Source: Spirochaetales bacterium (lineage in GTDB: Bacteria; Spirochaetota; Spirochaetia; Treponematales; UBA12059). From it: 64,000 nucleotides of DNA. Below the pieces are notes generated by a model. The model did no database searches. It was not told the DNA's origin and worked only from the letters and a program-made list of their open reading frames with translations. The position numbers and the translations under genes are program-made. Location: contig JAFGNN010000030.1 of NCBI GenBank assembly GCA_016926955.1, forward strand, positions 62,001 through 126,000, read 5' to 3'. Below, piece by piece: positions 43,252 through 51,916 of the stretch (position 1 is its first letter; every line of letters starts with the position of its first letter).

Positions 43252-45410
43252 GCGTGAAGAGGGAAGACTTCAAGATCCTGTCCGAGACCCGATTCGAGCC
43301 GAAGGCGATCGAGCGCGGCTACGCCATGCGGACCATGCACGTCGACGTCGGCTCGGGCGCTTTCACCGAGAAGCCCGTGTCCGAGGACATGAAGAAGCGC
43401 TTCACCGGCGGCAAGGGCTTCGGCCTCAAGCTGCTCTGGGACGCCGTCAGGCCGACCACGAAATGGAACGATCCGGAGAACGAGATCGTCATCGGCATGG
43501 GCCCCATCTGCGGCAACACCAACTATCCCGGTTCGGGAAAGAGCCTCGTAGTGTCGATCTCGCCGCTCACCGGCATCCCGATCGACTCGAACGTGGGCGG
43601 CTACTTCGGCCCCTACTTCAAGTTCGGCGGCTGGGACGCCCTCGAGCTGCAGGGCAAGGCCGTGAAGGACGTGGTGCTCTTCTTCGACGCGAACGAAGGA
43701 CAGGTGCAGATGTTGGAGGCGCCGGCCGCCCTCGGCGTCGACACGCACGTCCTCGCCGAGGAGCTCACGGTCGCCTTCTCCGCGAGCGAGGCCGAGAGGC
43801 AGAACGTGTCGGTGGTGAGCGCGGGCTCGGCCGCCGAGCACTCCTTCATCGGGCTCCTCAACTTCAGCCTCTGGGACAAGCGGCGCGGCGGCGTGCGCGT
43901 CAAGCAGGCGGGCCGCGGCGGCATCGGCACGGTGCTCCGCGACAAGCGGATCAAGGCGCTCGTCGTGCGCTACAAGGGCGTCGTGCAGGACTCGAACAAG
44001 GCCGCGGATCCCGCGCTGGTGCAGCGGACCGGCCTCAAGCTGCACCGCGAGATCATCAAGAACGACGACAAGCAGTGCAAGATGCGCAGGCAGGGCACCG
44101 CGCACCTGATGGAGGTCATGAACGACTACGACCTCCTGCCGACCAACAACCACAAGTACGGACGCCACGAGAAGGGCAACGAGCTCGCGAGCTGGGTCTG
44201 GGAGAAGTACTTCACCCAGGGCCTGCCCGACGGCTGCTGGTTCGGCTGCACGATGGCGTGCGCCCACGCGGTCGACGGCTTCGAGCTCAAGACCGGCCCG
44301 TACAAGGGCCACAAGGTCTGCGTCGACGGCCCCGAGTACGAGACGGCCGCGGGCTGCGGCTCAAACCTCGGCGTCTTCGACCCCGAGGGAGTCCTCGAGA
44401 TCAACTTCTACTGCGACACCTACGGCGTCGACACCATCAGCTTCGGCACGATCACCAGCTTCCTCATGGAGTGCCAGGAGCTTGGCGTGCTCAACCGCGA
44501 ACGCACCGACGGCATCGACCTTTCCTGGGGAAACTGGAAGGGCGCCTGCGAGGTGCTGCACTCCATGTCGCGCGGCGAGCGCTTCGGCACGCTGGCAGGC
44601 AAGGGCGTCAAATTCCTGGCCGGACACTTCGCGAAGGAGTACGGCGCCGACCCGCAGCTGATGAAGGACATCGCCCTCCACGGCAAGGGCCTCGAGCAGT
44701 CGGAGTACATCTCGAAGGAGTCGCTCGCGCAGCAGGGCGGCTACTACATGACGAACAAGGGCCCCCAGCACGACGAAGCCTGGCTCATCTTCATGGACAT
44801 GGTGAACAACCGAATTCCCACGTTCGAGAACAAGGCCGAGGCGCTGCACTATTTCCCCATGTTCCGCACCTGGTTCGGCCTGCAGGGCCTGTGCAAGCTC
44901 CCCTGGAACGACGTGGAGCCGGCGGACAACGCCAAATGGGAGGAGCCCAACAAGGTACCCGAGCACGTGCAGAATTACTGCGACATGTACACGGCGATCA
45001 CCGGCGAGAAGCTCGACCCGCCCGGGCTCATCCGGCAGAGCGAGCGGGTGTACAACTTCCAGCGCGCCTTCAACGTGCGCATGGGCAAAGGGCACCGGGT
45101 CGACGACTGGCCGCCCTATCGCGCCATGGGTCCCGTGCTCGAGGACGAGTACCTCGCGCGCGAGGAGCGCTACGACAAGCAGATGAAGGAAAAGATAGGC
45201 GTCGACCCCGCGGGCAAGAAGCTCGCGGAAAAGATGCGCATAACCCGCGAGTTCCGCACCAGGCAGTACGAGTCGCTGCTCGACGCCGTGTTCAAGCGCC
45301 GCGGCTGGACCATGGACGGCTGCCCGACACCCGGGCACCTCAAGGACATCGGTATGGACCTTCCCGAGGTGCTCGAAGTCGTGAACGCCCGCATCGCGGG
45401 CGAGGCCTGA
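43248..45410 (+). CDS. Tungsten-type aldehyde:ferredoxin oxidoreductase
   Basis: 720 residues. Oxidises aldehydes to carboxylic acids, or the reverse, with a bis-pterin tungsten or molybdenum site and one [4Fe-4S] cluster. Cluster cysteines appear as Cys330-x3-Cys334-x3-Cys338 (CWFGCTMAC), where classical AOR has C-x2-C-x3-C. Cys549 (LQGLCKLPWNDV) is the fourth. AAGCGSNLGVFD is also conserved. The N-terminal RFTGGKGFGLKLLWD is typical. It is longer than the about 600-residue classical enzyme. Operon with the polyferredoxin. Its very strong codon bias makes long alternate frames that are not genes. Confidence 0.9.
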   Translation: MSVKREDFKILSETRFEPKAIERGYAMRTMHVDVGSGAFTEKPVSEDMKKRFTGGKGFGLKLLWDAVRPTTKWNDPENEIVIGMGPICGNTNYPGSGKSLVVSISPLTGIPIDSNVGGYFGPYFKFGGWDALELQGKAVKDVVLFFDANEGQVQMLEAPAALGVDTHVLAEELTVAFSASEAERQNVSVVSAGSAAEHSFIGLLNFSLWDKRRGGVRVKQAGRGGIGTVLRDKRIKALVVRYKGVVQDSNKAADPALVQRTGLKLHREIIKNDDKQCKMRRQGTAHLMEVMNDYDLLPTNNHKYGRHEKGNELASWVWEKYFTQGLPDGCWFGCTMACAHAVDGFELKTGPYKGHKVCVDGPEYETAAGCGSNLGVFDPEGVLEINFYCDTYGVDTISFGTITSFLMECQELGVLNRERTDGIDLSWGNWKGACEVLHSMSRGERFGTLAGKGVKFLAGHFAKEYGADPQLMKDIALHGKGLEQSEYISKESLAQQGGYYMTNKGPQHDEAWLIFMDMVNNRIPTFENKAEALHYFPMFRTWFGLQGLCKLPWNDVEPADNAKWEEPNKVPEHVQNYCDMYTAITGEKLDPPGLIRQSERVYNFQRAFNVRMGKGHRVDDWPPYRAMGPVLEDEYLAREERYDKQMKEKIGVDPAGKKLAEKMRITREFRTRQYESLLDAVFKRRGWTMDGCPTPGHLKDIGMDLPEVLEVVNARIAGEA

Positions 45411-45474
45411 GCCCTTCATTCGGACCCGGGCGCGACTGGAAAAGCCCAGGTAGCGCCCGAGGTCCGTCCCGTCC

Positions 45475-45480
45475 TATAAT
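45475..45480 (+). promoter_or_regulatory. Candidate -10 box before the 136-aa membrane protein
   Basis: TATAAT at 45475-45480, 33 nt before the ATG at 45514. No convincing -35 at the expected spacing. Confidence 0.35.
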
Positions 45481-45513
45481 TGCGCGCGAGATCCCGTGTT
45501 CAAGGAGGCTCCA

Positions 45514-45924
45514 ATGGCAAAAGGCGTTTCGGCCGTCGGCTTCCAGCGTTTCGCGCTGGGCCTTTTCTTCGTAGTGCTCGGGTTGACCGGCATACTGCCG
45601 TCCGCGGGCGAAAGCTTTTTCGGGTTCACCAGCGGCCATACCACCGCCGAGGTCGTTTTCGGTGTCGTCGAGTTGCTCTGCGGTCTTTTCCTGCTCGCGG
45701 ACGTTTTCCTCCGCATTCCCGACCGCACCAGCGCGACGGTTATCATGGTCATCCTCGTGCTCTGGCTGGCGAGGGTCGGATACGTCGAAGTCTACCAAGG
45801 CATCAGCTTCAGGAACGACGGTGTCCGCTTCTCCCCGAACTTCTGGAATTGGGCGCTGGCCGTCTCGACCGACCTGGTCATCGCGAGCGGCCTCTGGGCG
45901 CTCTGGCGTTCGGAAGCCCGCTGA
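45514..45924 (+). CDS. Four-helix membrane protein, unknown
   Basis: 136 residues with four likely membrane helices (FQRFALGLFFVVLGLTGIL, EVVFGVVELLCGLFLLADVFL, ATVIMVILVLWLARVGYVEV, LAVSTDLVIASGLWALW). No family recognised; the helix content and size resemble DoxX-like or small membrane proteins. AAGGAGG gives the ribosome binding site for the ATG at 45514. Possible minor -10 box TATAAT just upstream. Stands alone between the AOR operon and a bidirectional terminator. Confidence 0.65.
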   Translation: MAKGVSAVGFQRFALGLFFVVLGLTGILPSAGESFFGFTSGHTTAEVVFGVVELLCGLFLLADVFLRIPDRTSATVIMVILVLWLARVGYVEVYQGISFRNDGVRFSPNFWNWALAVSTDLVIASGLWALWRSEAR

Positions 45925-46052
45925 CAGGTAGCCCGCCGTTCGACGGCTCCGACGGGGCGCTTCCGGCAGGGCCGGCTCGCGGATGAGGACGGCGGATAAA
46001 GCCCGGCACCGCGCTCCGCGGATCTTGGTCGCGCTTGCCGTCGCGACGTGAA

Positions 46053-46092
46053 AAAAGGGGCTGTCCCGCGATCATGCGGAACAGCCCCTTTT
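46053..46092 (+). terminator. Bidirectional terminator
   Basis: AAAAGGGGCTGT (46053-46064) and ACAGCCCCTTTT (46081-46092) with an inner CCGC/GCGG and a GATCAT loop. It separates convergent genes. Confidence 0.88.
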
Positions 46093-46109
46093 CGTCGGCT
46101 GATGGTTGA

Positions 46110-46472
46110 TCAGCGCTTTTCCATCTCGACGCGGTAGTCGGGCTCGTCCGGGCGCACGATTTCGAGGACGACCTTCGTGTTGAGGAGGGGCTTCGAGATC
46201 TTGTAGTGCTTGCCGGTGGCTTCGCAGTCGAACTCGACGTACGGGCCGTCGCCGCCCGCGCCGTACTTCCAATTCTGGACCTCGACGGCGCCGAAGTCGT
46301 AGTGGACCGTGCCGTCCGGCGCGAGGATGCGGATGTTGTTGGACGAGAACTCCCAGATCGCGTCCCAATTGGCGTCGAACCACGAGCCGAGGGGGAACTC
46401 GCCGAGATCGAGCGCCGAGGCGGCGGGAATGACGATCGCGGCGACGAGCAGGGCGAGTACGATTCGCTTCAT
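46110..46472 (-). CDS. Small secreted protein, unknown
   Basis: 120 residues with signal peptide MKRIVLALLVAAIVIPAASA. The mature part is beta-rich and acidic (LGEFPLGSWFDANWDAIWEF, ILAPDGTVHYDFGAVEVQNW, YVEFDCEATGKHYKI) and resembles small lipocalin-like domains, though no family is certain. The ATG at 46472 follows AAGGAG. It is the only gene between a terminator and the divergent pckG. Confidence 0.72.
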   Translation of the reverse strand: MKRIVLALLVAAIVIPAASALDLGEFPLGSWFDANWDAIWEFSSNNIRILAPDGTVHYDFGAVEVQNWKYGAGGDGPYVEFDCEATGKHYKISKPLLNTKVVLEIVRPDEPDYRVEMEKR

Positions 46473-46712
46473 TTGAACTCCTTCTGCGGAAAAATCCGCC
46501 AACAACCAGTCTAGTCGAGGCTGGCCCAAGTTCAAGGCTCGATGCGACGGTTTCCCGCCGGGCTTCGTGCCGCCCGGCCCGCGGCGCGGTCGTGCCTCGC
46601 GACCATGGGCCTCGTGCCATCGATGGCGTTCCGTTTTCGCAACACGGAACAGGAAAATGGCCGTATCACTATAGGGTCCCGATCATCATGCGGCGAAAAA
46701 GGAGAGACGCGC

Positions 46713-48569
46713 ATGGAAACGCCCGTGTGGGTGAAGCACGAGAAAATGAAGAAATGGGTGGCCGAGATGGCGGCGCTGACCAAGCCCGATCGCGTCCACT
46801 GGTGCGACGGCTCCGACGGGGAGTACGCGGCGATCTGCGAGGAAATGGTTGAGGCTGGAACCTTCATCAGGTTGAACCAGGAAAAACGGCCGAACAGCTT
46901 CCTCGTACGCTCGGATCCGGCCGACGTCGCACGCGTCGAGGACCGGACCTTCATCTGCTCGAAGACCAAGGTCGACGCGGGACCCACCAATAACTGGATG
47001 GACCCGAAGGCGATGAAGGCCATCCTGAACCGGCTCTTCGACGGCTGCATGCGCGGCCGGACCCTCTACGTCATCCCCTTCTGCATGGGTCCGCTCGGAT
47101 CGCCCATCTCCAAATTCGGCGTCGAGATAACGGATTCCGGCTACGTTGTCGCGAACATGCGCATCATGACTCGCATGGGCAGACAGGTCGTCGAGGCGAT
47201 GAACTCGGACGCCGATTTCGTGCCTTGCATGCACTCCGTCGGCGTTCCGCTCGAGAACGGCCAGAAGGACGTCCCGTGGCCCTGCGACAAGGACCACAAA
47301 TACATCGTCCACTTTCCCGAGGAACGCGCGATCTGGTCCTATGGTTCCGGCTACGGCGGAAATGCCCTGCTCGGAAAGAAGTGCTTCGCGCTTCGCATCG
47401 CCAGCGTGATGGCGCGTGACCACGGCTGGCTCGCCGAACACATGCTGATCCTCGGCGTCGAGTCGCCCGAGGGCGAGAAAACCTACGTGACCGCGGCCTT
47501 CCCGAGCGCTTGCGGCAAGACCAACTTCGCCATGCTCATCCCGCCCGGTTCGTTCGACGGCTGGAAGGTGACCACGGTCGGCGACGACATCGCCTGGATC
47601 AAGCCCGCCGACGACGGTACGCTCCGCGCCATAAATCCCGAGGCGGGCTATTTCGGCGTCGCTCCCGGCACCTCGGAGAAGTCGAACCCGAACGCGATGG
47701 CATCCATCCGGGCAAACACCATCTTCACGAACTGCGCCATGACGCCCGACGGCGACGTCTGGTGGGAAGGTATGACGAAGGAAGCGCCGGCCGGCCTCAT
47801 CGACTGGCAGGGCCGCCCTTGGACCCCGGATTCGAAAACTCCGGCAGCCCACCCGAACGCCCGCTTCACCGCGCCTGCGGGCCAGAATCCCGCCATCGAT
47901 CCACGCTGGCAAGATCCGGCCGGCGTGCCGATCAAGGCCTTCGTCTTCGGCGGCCGCCGCTCGACCATGATGCCGCTCGTCTACCAGTCATTCAATTGGA
48001 CCTACGGCGTGTACCTCGCCGCCACCATGGGCTCGGAAACCACCGCCGCCGCCCAAAGCGCGGTTGGGCTGGTGCGGCGAGATCCCTTCGCCATGCTTCC
48101 GTTCTGCGGCTACCACATGGGGGCCTACTTCAACTACTGGCTGCGTTTCGGCCGGAACATAGAGAACACCCCGCGCATCTTCGGCGTCAACTGGTTCCGC
48201 ACGGACAAGGACGGGAATTTCCTCTGGCCCGGATTCGGCGAGAACATCCGGGTGCTCAAGTGGATCGTCGAGCGCGCCAACAACCATGCCAAGGCCATCG
48301 AGAGCCCGATCGGCTGGATGCCGCGCTACCAGGACCTGAGCTGGAAGGGCCTCGAGGATTTCCCCGAGTCGCGCTTCAAGGAGCTGATGGCCGTCGACCG
48401 GGACCAGTGGATGGCGGAGCTCCTCTCGCACGAAGAGCTGTTCATGAAGCTCTACGACCGCCTGCCGAAAGAGCTCGTCTTCACCAAGGAGCTGACGCTT
48501 TCCGCGCTGTGGAGCGCCCCAGAGCACTGGGAGTTCTCGCGGGGGAAGCTGGAACCGACTGAGGACTGA
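46713..48569 (+). CDS. pckG: Phosphoenolpyruvate carboxykinase (GTP)
   Basis: Interconverts oxaloacetate and PEP with GTP/GDP. 618 residues with full family hallmarks: [24 protein letters not shown], the kinase P-loop [13 protein letters not shown] including the reactive Cys267, VGDDIAWIK and [12 protein letters not shown]. Length and motifs match a complete enzyme. GGAGAG lies 8 nt before the ATG at 46713. In fermenters this enzyme often runs in the carboxylating direction, feeding succinate formation. Confidence 0.96.
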   Translation: METPVWVKHEKMKKWVAEMAALTKPDRVHWCDGSDGEYAAICEEMVEAGTFIRLNQEKRPNSFLVRSDPADVARVEDRTFICSKTKVDAGPTNNWMDPKAMKAILNRLFDGCMRGRTLYVIPFCMGPLGSPISKFGVEITDSGYVVANMRIMTRMGRQVVEAMNSDADFVPCMHSVGVPLENGQKDVPWPCDKDHKYIVHFPEERAIWSYGSGYGGNALLGKKCFALRIASVMARDHGWLAEHMLILGVESPEGEKTYVTAAFPSACGKTNFAMLIPPGSFDGWKVTTVGDDIAWIKPADDGTLRAINPEAGYFGVAPGTSEKSNPNAMASIRANTIFTNCAMTPDGDVWWEGMTKEAPAGLIDWQGRPWTPDSKTPAAHPNARFTAPAGQNPAIDPRWQDPAGVPIKAFVFGGRRSTMMPLVYQSFNWTYGVYLAATMGSETTAAAQSAVGLVRRDPFAMLPFCGYHMGAYFNYWLRFGRNIENTPRIFGVNWFRTDKDGNFLWPGFGENIRVLKWIVERANNHAKAIESPIGWMPRYQDLSWKGLEDFPESRFKELMAVDRDQWMAELLSHEELFMKLYDRLPKELVFTKELTLSALWSAPEHWEFSRGKLEPTED

Positions 48570-48686
48570 CGGCGCTGGCGGGATCGACCGCCCTCGTCTC
48601 GCGGGCCGCCGGGGAACCGGCGGCCTTTTCTTGTCCCGTCGCGGGGGACAGAGCTCGAGATGCCCGGGCGGCTTGGTCCAGTCTTG

Positions 48687-48700
48687 TTGTACATATACAA
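48687..48700 (+). promoter_or_regulatory. Candidate operator/promoter
   Basis: TTGTACATATACAA is an inverted repeat (TTGTA-CATA-TACAA) in an AT-rich patch otherwise rare here; TATATT (48706-48711) follows as a possible -10. It lies 20 nt before the ATG of the 4Fe-4S membrane protein gene and could bind a regulator. Confidence 0.5.
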
Positions 48701-48719
48701 AGCCATATATTATGCACCT

Positions 48720-49295
48720 ATGCAGTCAGCCAGGAATCGGCGCGTTCTCGACGCGCTCGCCCTCGTCTTCGTACTCGCCGTCGCCTCGGGCGGATGGTTT
48801 TACCCGGCGGCGGGGCTCGCCCTCGCCGTCCTGATGGCCGTGGCGGTGGCTCTGTCCCTGCTCGGACGCTTCGGCGCGGCACGGAAGCGCGCGTTCTGCA
48901 ACGGGGTCTGTCCCAGGGGGCGCGCCCTGGGTTTCGCGCTCAGGCACTTCGCGCGCGGGAAACCGTTGCCGCGAGCCTTCACCGACCTTTCGCTCCGTCG
49001 CGGGCTTTGCGGTTTCATGATGTTCTGCGTGATCGGCAGCCTGGTCCGTGCGCTGCCCGGACTCCAGGGCTACCCGTCGCTCGCGGCCGCGGGGCGGATC
49101 TTCTGGGGACTGTGCGTCATCAGCCTGGCCGGCGGGCTCGTGCTCGGGGTGCTTTTCAGGCCGCGCGCGTGGTGCGTCGTCTGCCCGATGGGCACCTTGC
49201 AGGATACGATAGCGGGAACTGGGGCGAGGCGACGGATGACCGGCGCGGATGCTCCGGGGACAGCGGACTCCAGGGGGACAGCGCTCGAAGGCTGA
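48720..49295 (+). CDS. Membrane 4Fe-4S protein (NapH-like fragment)
   Basis: 191 residues with four membrane helices. Cysteine sets FCNGVCPRG (between helices 2 and 3) and WCVVCPMGTLQD (after helix 4) resemble those of NapH/NosR-type membrane iron-sulfur proteins, but the protein lacks the usual following ferredoxin domain. The C-terminal 20 residues are coded by two GGGGACAG words and look non-native. The ATG at 48720 is chosen over 48660. Possibly an electron-transfer protein at the inner membrane. Confidence 0.72.
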   Translation: MQSARNRRVLDALALVFVLAVASGGWFYPAAGLALAVLMAVAVALSLLGRFGAARKRAFCNGVCPRGRALGFALRHFARGKPLPRAFTDLSLRRGLCGFMMFCVIGSLVRALPGLQGYPSLAAAGRIFWGLCVISLAGGLVLGVLFRPRAWCVVCPMGTLQDTIAGTGARRRMTGADAPGTADSRGTALEG

Positions 49296-49344
49296 CCGCG
49301 CTTCGCGAGGTCGCGCGGAGCGGTGGAGCCTGGCGCGCCGGGCG

Positions 49345-50424
49345 CTAAAGCCGCGCGGCCAGGTCCTCGAGCAGGGCTTCGTTGTCTGAGATGAGATCGA
49401 GGGCGGCGGCCCTCAGCCTGGCCAGATTGGCGGGCGAGGCGTCGTCGATGGCGCTGGCGTCGGCGGACAGGTCCGGATCGAGCCGAACGTAGTCGATGCC
49501 CGGCAGGTGGGCGAGCATCCAGTCGACCGATTCGGATTGCGCCCGGCCCATCATGGCGAGGAGCGGAGAGCCCTTGCCGGGGTCGATCCAGTCCAGGTAG
49601 CCCCAACGCGCGAGTTTCCCGATGTTCCACGCCCTGACGGCGCCGCCGGTGCCGAGCGAGACCACGAGGAAGCGGCGCGCGTCCGGCCTGAGCTTTCGCG
49701 CCTCCACCCAGGCGCACATGGCCGGGTTGTTGGCGAAGAGCCCGCCGTCGACGAGCGTGCGCATCCGTACCTGACCCGCGGCAAGCTCCGGGGCGCCCGG
49801 AGGCGGCAGTTCGCGGATCCGGGCGGCCGGGAAGTAGGTGGGGGCGGCGCTGGACGCGCGGGCGGCGTCCCGGGCGAGGAAGTCGGGGCCGTCTCCCAGG
49901 TTCTTCATGACGAGCGACTCGTCGTGCTCCGGATCGTAGGCCGTCACGAGTACGGGACCCGCGGCCTGCGAGAGCCGCGTTTCACCGAGCGATTCCCGGA
50001 GGAAGCGCTCGAGGGGTTCCGCGTCGTACTTCGAGGAAAGGGCTTGGCGGACGAAGCCTATGCTCTCGTGTCGATGCCGCGGGAACAGCTCGCCGCCACG
50101 CTTTTCGTAAAGTTCGGCTACCTGCGCGCAGGTGAAGCGCCTCGGCGAGTCGAAGGCCGGCCGCCCGAGAATCGAGCCGGAGCCGCGCATTTCCTTGATG
50201 GCCCGCCCCGGCCCGGTCTCGCCGGCTGGCGCCTGCAGGGCCAGGGCGATGAGCGCGCCCGTTGAGGTTCCCGCCACGATGTCGAAACGCGACGCGAGGC
50301 TCCCGGCCTTTCCCAGCTTCTCCCGGCGCCGCTCGAGATCGGCCAGCACCAGGGCAGGCGCGTAGCCGCGTATGCCGCCACCGTCTATCGAGAGCACCCG
50401 AATCGGGCCGCGGAGCCGGCTCAT
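49345..50424 (-). CDS. Patatin-like phospholipase
   Basis: 359 residues. Catalytic dyad Ser54 (AGTSTGALIA) and Asp226 (VDGGLFANN) with oxyanion loop GGGIRG (15-20). No signal peptide. Patatins hydrolyse phospholipid acyl chains. The ATG overlaps the stop of the omptin-like gene upstream (ATGA), so both are made from one message. A link between a surface protease and a lipase is not known to me. Confidence 0.9.
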   Translation of the reverse strand: MSRLRGPIRVLSIDGGGIRGYAPALVLADLERRREKLGKAGSLASRFDIVAGTSTGALIALALQAPAGETGPGRAIKEMRGSGSILGRPAFDSPRRFTCAQVAELYEKRGGELFPRHRHESIGFVRQALSSKYDAEPLERFLRESLGETRLSQAAGPVLVTAYDPEHDESLVMKNLGDGPDFLARDAARASSAAPTYFPAARIRELPPPGAPELAAGQVRMRTLVDGGLFANNPAMCAWVEARKLRPDARRFLVVSLGTGGAVRAWNIGKLARWGYLDWIDPGKGSPLLAMMGRAQSESVDWMLAHLPGIDYVRLDPDLSADASAIDDASPANLARLRAAALDLISDNEALLEDLAARL

Positions 50425-51407
50425 CGCTCGACCTTCACCATGAGCGAAAACGAACCGGCCGTGAATTCCTGGCCGGCGATGCCCTCCCATAAGCTGATGC
50501 TGCCATCGTCCTGGATCGCGTAATCGTCGCCCCGGGCGAAACGCTCGATCCATAGCTCGGTGTCGAACCGCAGCGAGATGCCTGGAGCGACGGCTCCGGT
50601 TATGCCGAGTCCGGGCCGGAAACCCAGGCCGCCGTTCATCACGTCGAAAAAGGTGAAGTCATTGTCGGGGTTTCTGGCGACGTGGGAATCGATGCCCCAT
50701 TGCAATGCGTGGTACCGCAACTCGAACCCCAGCTGAAATTCGAAACCGCTGGCCGTGGTGACCCAGGACGCTTCGAGAGCGGGACCGAGCCTGAGTGCCC
50801 GGTACGCTATGACGAGGCCGGAGAATGTCACCTGATCGGTATAGGTTGCGTGTTCATAGGTAGCCGATCCGTCCCATCCTTCCCAGGAAAAATCCGAAAC
50901 GACCGCGCCGGCGCCGAGCCTCAATCCAAGGCTTGGCCAGCTCCACGACGCGAACAGGGTCGCGTCCATGCCCCGCGCGAGCTGTGCCTGATGTTCGGAG
51001 CGTCCGTAGATCAGGGTGCCGGTATCCCAGTCCTCGTCCACCATGGTGCCCGTGACGGTCGGGAAGAGGGACGTCACGGACAGCCTGAACGAGAGCGGCG
51101 CCCTCCAGCGGGGGCTCAGCGTCGCGTCGAGCCTGAGGCCCGCGGCGGGCAGGAGCTGCCAGCGGAGCTTGGAGAGCAGGTCCGTGGTAGTCGAGTCGCG
51201 GTAGACGAGCTCGTCCATGTAGCCGACGACCAGCACGGGGCCTGTGGCGAGCGAGAGGAGCGGGACGCTTGTCGCGGGGCCCTCCGCGGCTGGAAGCGCG
51301 GCCGATGCGGGCGGAGAGTCCTGGGCCAGTGCAAGGCGGGGCGCGAGGAGCGCCATCACTGAAACCAACGCGAACGATGCGCACCGGGCGCCGCGGAACT
51401 TGCTCAT
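50421..51407 (-). CDS. Omptin-like outer membrane protease
   Basis: 328 residues with signal peptide (about 1-29, ALLAPRLALAQ). A barrel domain follows from about 50 onward. Omptin catalytic positions can be found by pattern: Asp124 and Asp126 in TMVDEDWDTG, Ser137 and His139 in GRSEHQ, and Asp240/His242 in GIDSHVARN. These correspond to Asp83, Asp85, Ser99, His101 and Asp210-His212 of OmpT. The overall sequence is diverged, so a non-proteolytic barrel is possible. Start at 51407 chosen before the hydrophobic segment. Coupled to the patatin gene. Confidence 0.72.
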   Translation of the reverse strand: MSKFRGARCASFALVSVMALLAPRLALAQDSPPASAALPAAEGPATSVPLLSLATGPVLVVGYMDELVYRDSTTTDLLSKLRWQLLPAAGLRLDATLSPRWRAPLSFRLSVTSLFPTVTGTMVDEDWDTGTLIYGRSEHQAQLARGMDATLFASWSWPSLGLRLGAGAVVSDFSWEGWDGSATYEHATYTDQVTFSGLVIAYRALRLGPALEASWVTTASGFEFQLGFELRYHALQWGIDSHVARNPDNDFTFFDVMNGGLGFRPGLGITGAVAPGISLRFDTELWIERFARGDDYAIQDDGSISLWEGIAGQEFTAGSFSLMVKVER

Positions 51408-51556
51408 GATGGCGGAAGCATACCCCATGAAACCGCGCGGGTCATCATCGATTCGGGTTTTCGGTCGGAGTCGGCTCTGTCCCCGGATCGGCGGCATCTT
51501 CGCAATGGAGCTCTGTCCCCATTGGCCAAACGGCCGCCCGTCGCTATCCTTGCGGC

Positions 51557-51907
51557 ATGACGAAGCTCACGAAGGACCAGTGCCTGTCGGCCATCGCCAT
51601 GGGCGAATTCGGGAAGGATATCCTCGGCGCCGCGCGCCGCGTGGCCGTCGTGCTGACCCAGGGCTGGTGCCCCCAGTGGGTCCATATGCGCCGGAAGCTC
51701 GAAGGCCTTGCCGGTTCCGATGACCCGGTCGTGTTCTGGGTCGAGTACGATGTCGAACCCTTCTTCGACGATTTCATGGCCTGGAAGGAAGATGTCCTGG
51801 GGAACCGCGAGGTGCCCTATGTCCGCTACTACCGCGACGGCGTTCTCGTCGCGGAAAGCAACTACACGGACATCCCCGGGTTCCTGGCCCGATTCGGACG
51901 CGACTAG
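51557..51907 (+). CDS. Thioredoxin-like protein with a single active-site cysteine
   Basis: 116 residues of thioredoxin fold. The active-site loop is WCPQW, so only Cys38 is present where CxxC would be expected. VPYVRYYRDGVLVAE supplies the cis-Pro strand. Such monothiol proteins may act in glutathionylation-like or peroxide chemistry, or be redox-inactive. It lies just before a MATE exporter gene on the same strand (9 nt gap). Two GCTCTGTCCCC words precede it (51474 and 51510). Confidence 0.82.
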   Translation: MTKLTKDQCLSAIAMGEFGKDILGAARRVAVVLTQGWCPQWVHMRRKLEGLAGSDDPVVFWVEYDVEPFFDDFMAWKEDVLGNREVPYVRYYRDGVLVAESNYTDIPGFLARFGRD

Positions 51908-51916
51908 GCATCCGGG

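Noticed and set aside
43463-45574. A long open frame (about 700 codons) across the AOR gene in a different plus-strand frame
   Set aside because: It is a by-product of the very GC-rich third codon positions of AOR, has arginine-rich low-complexity sequence and no family similarity.
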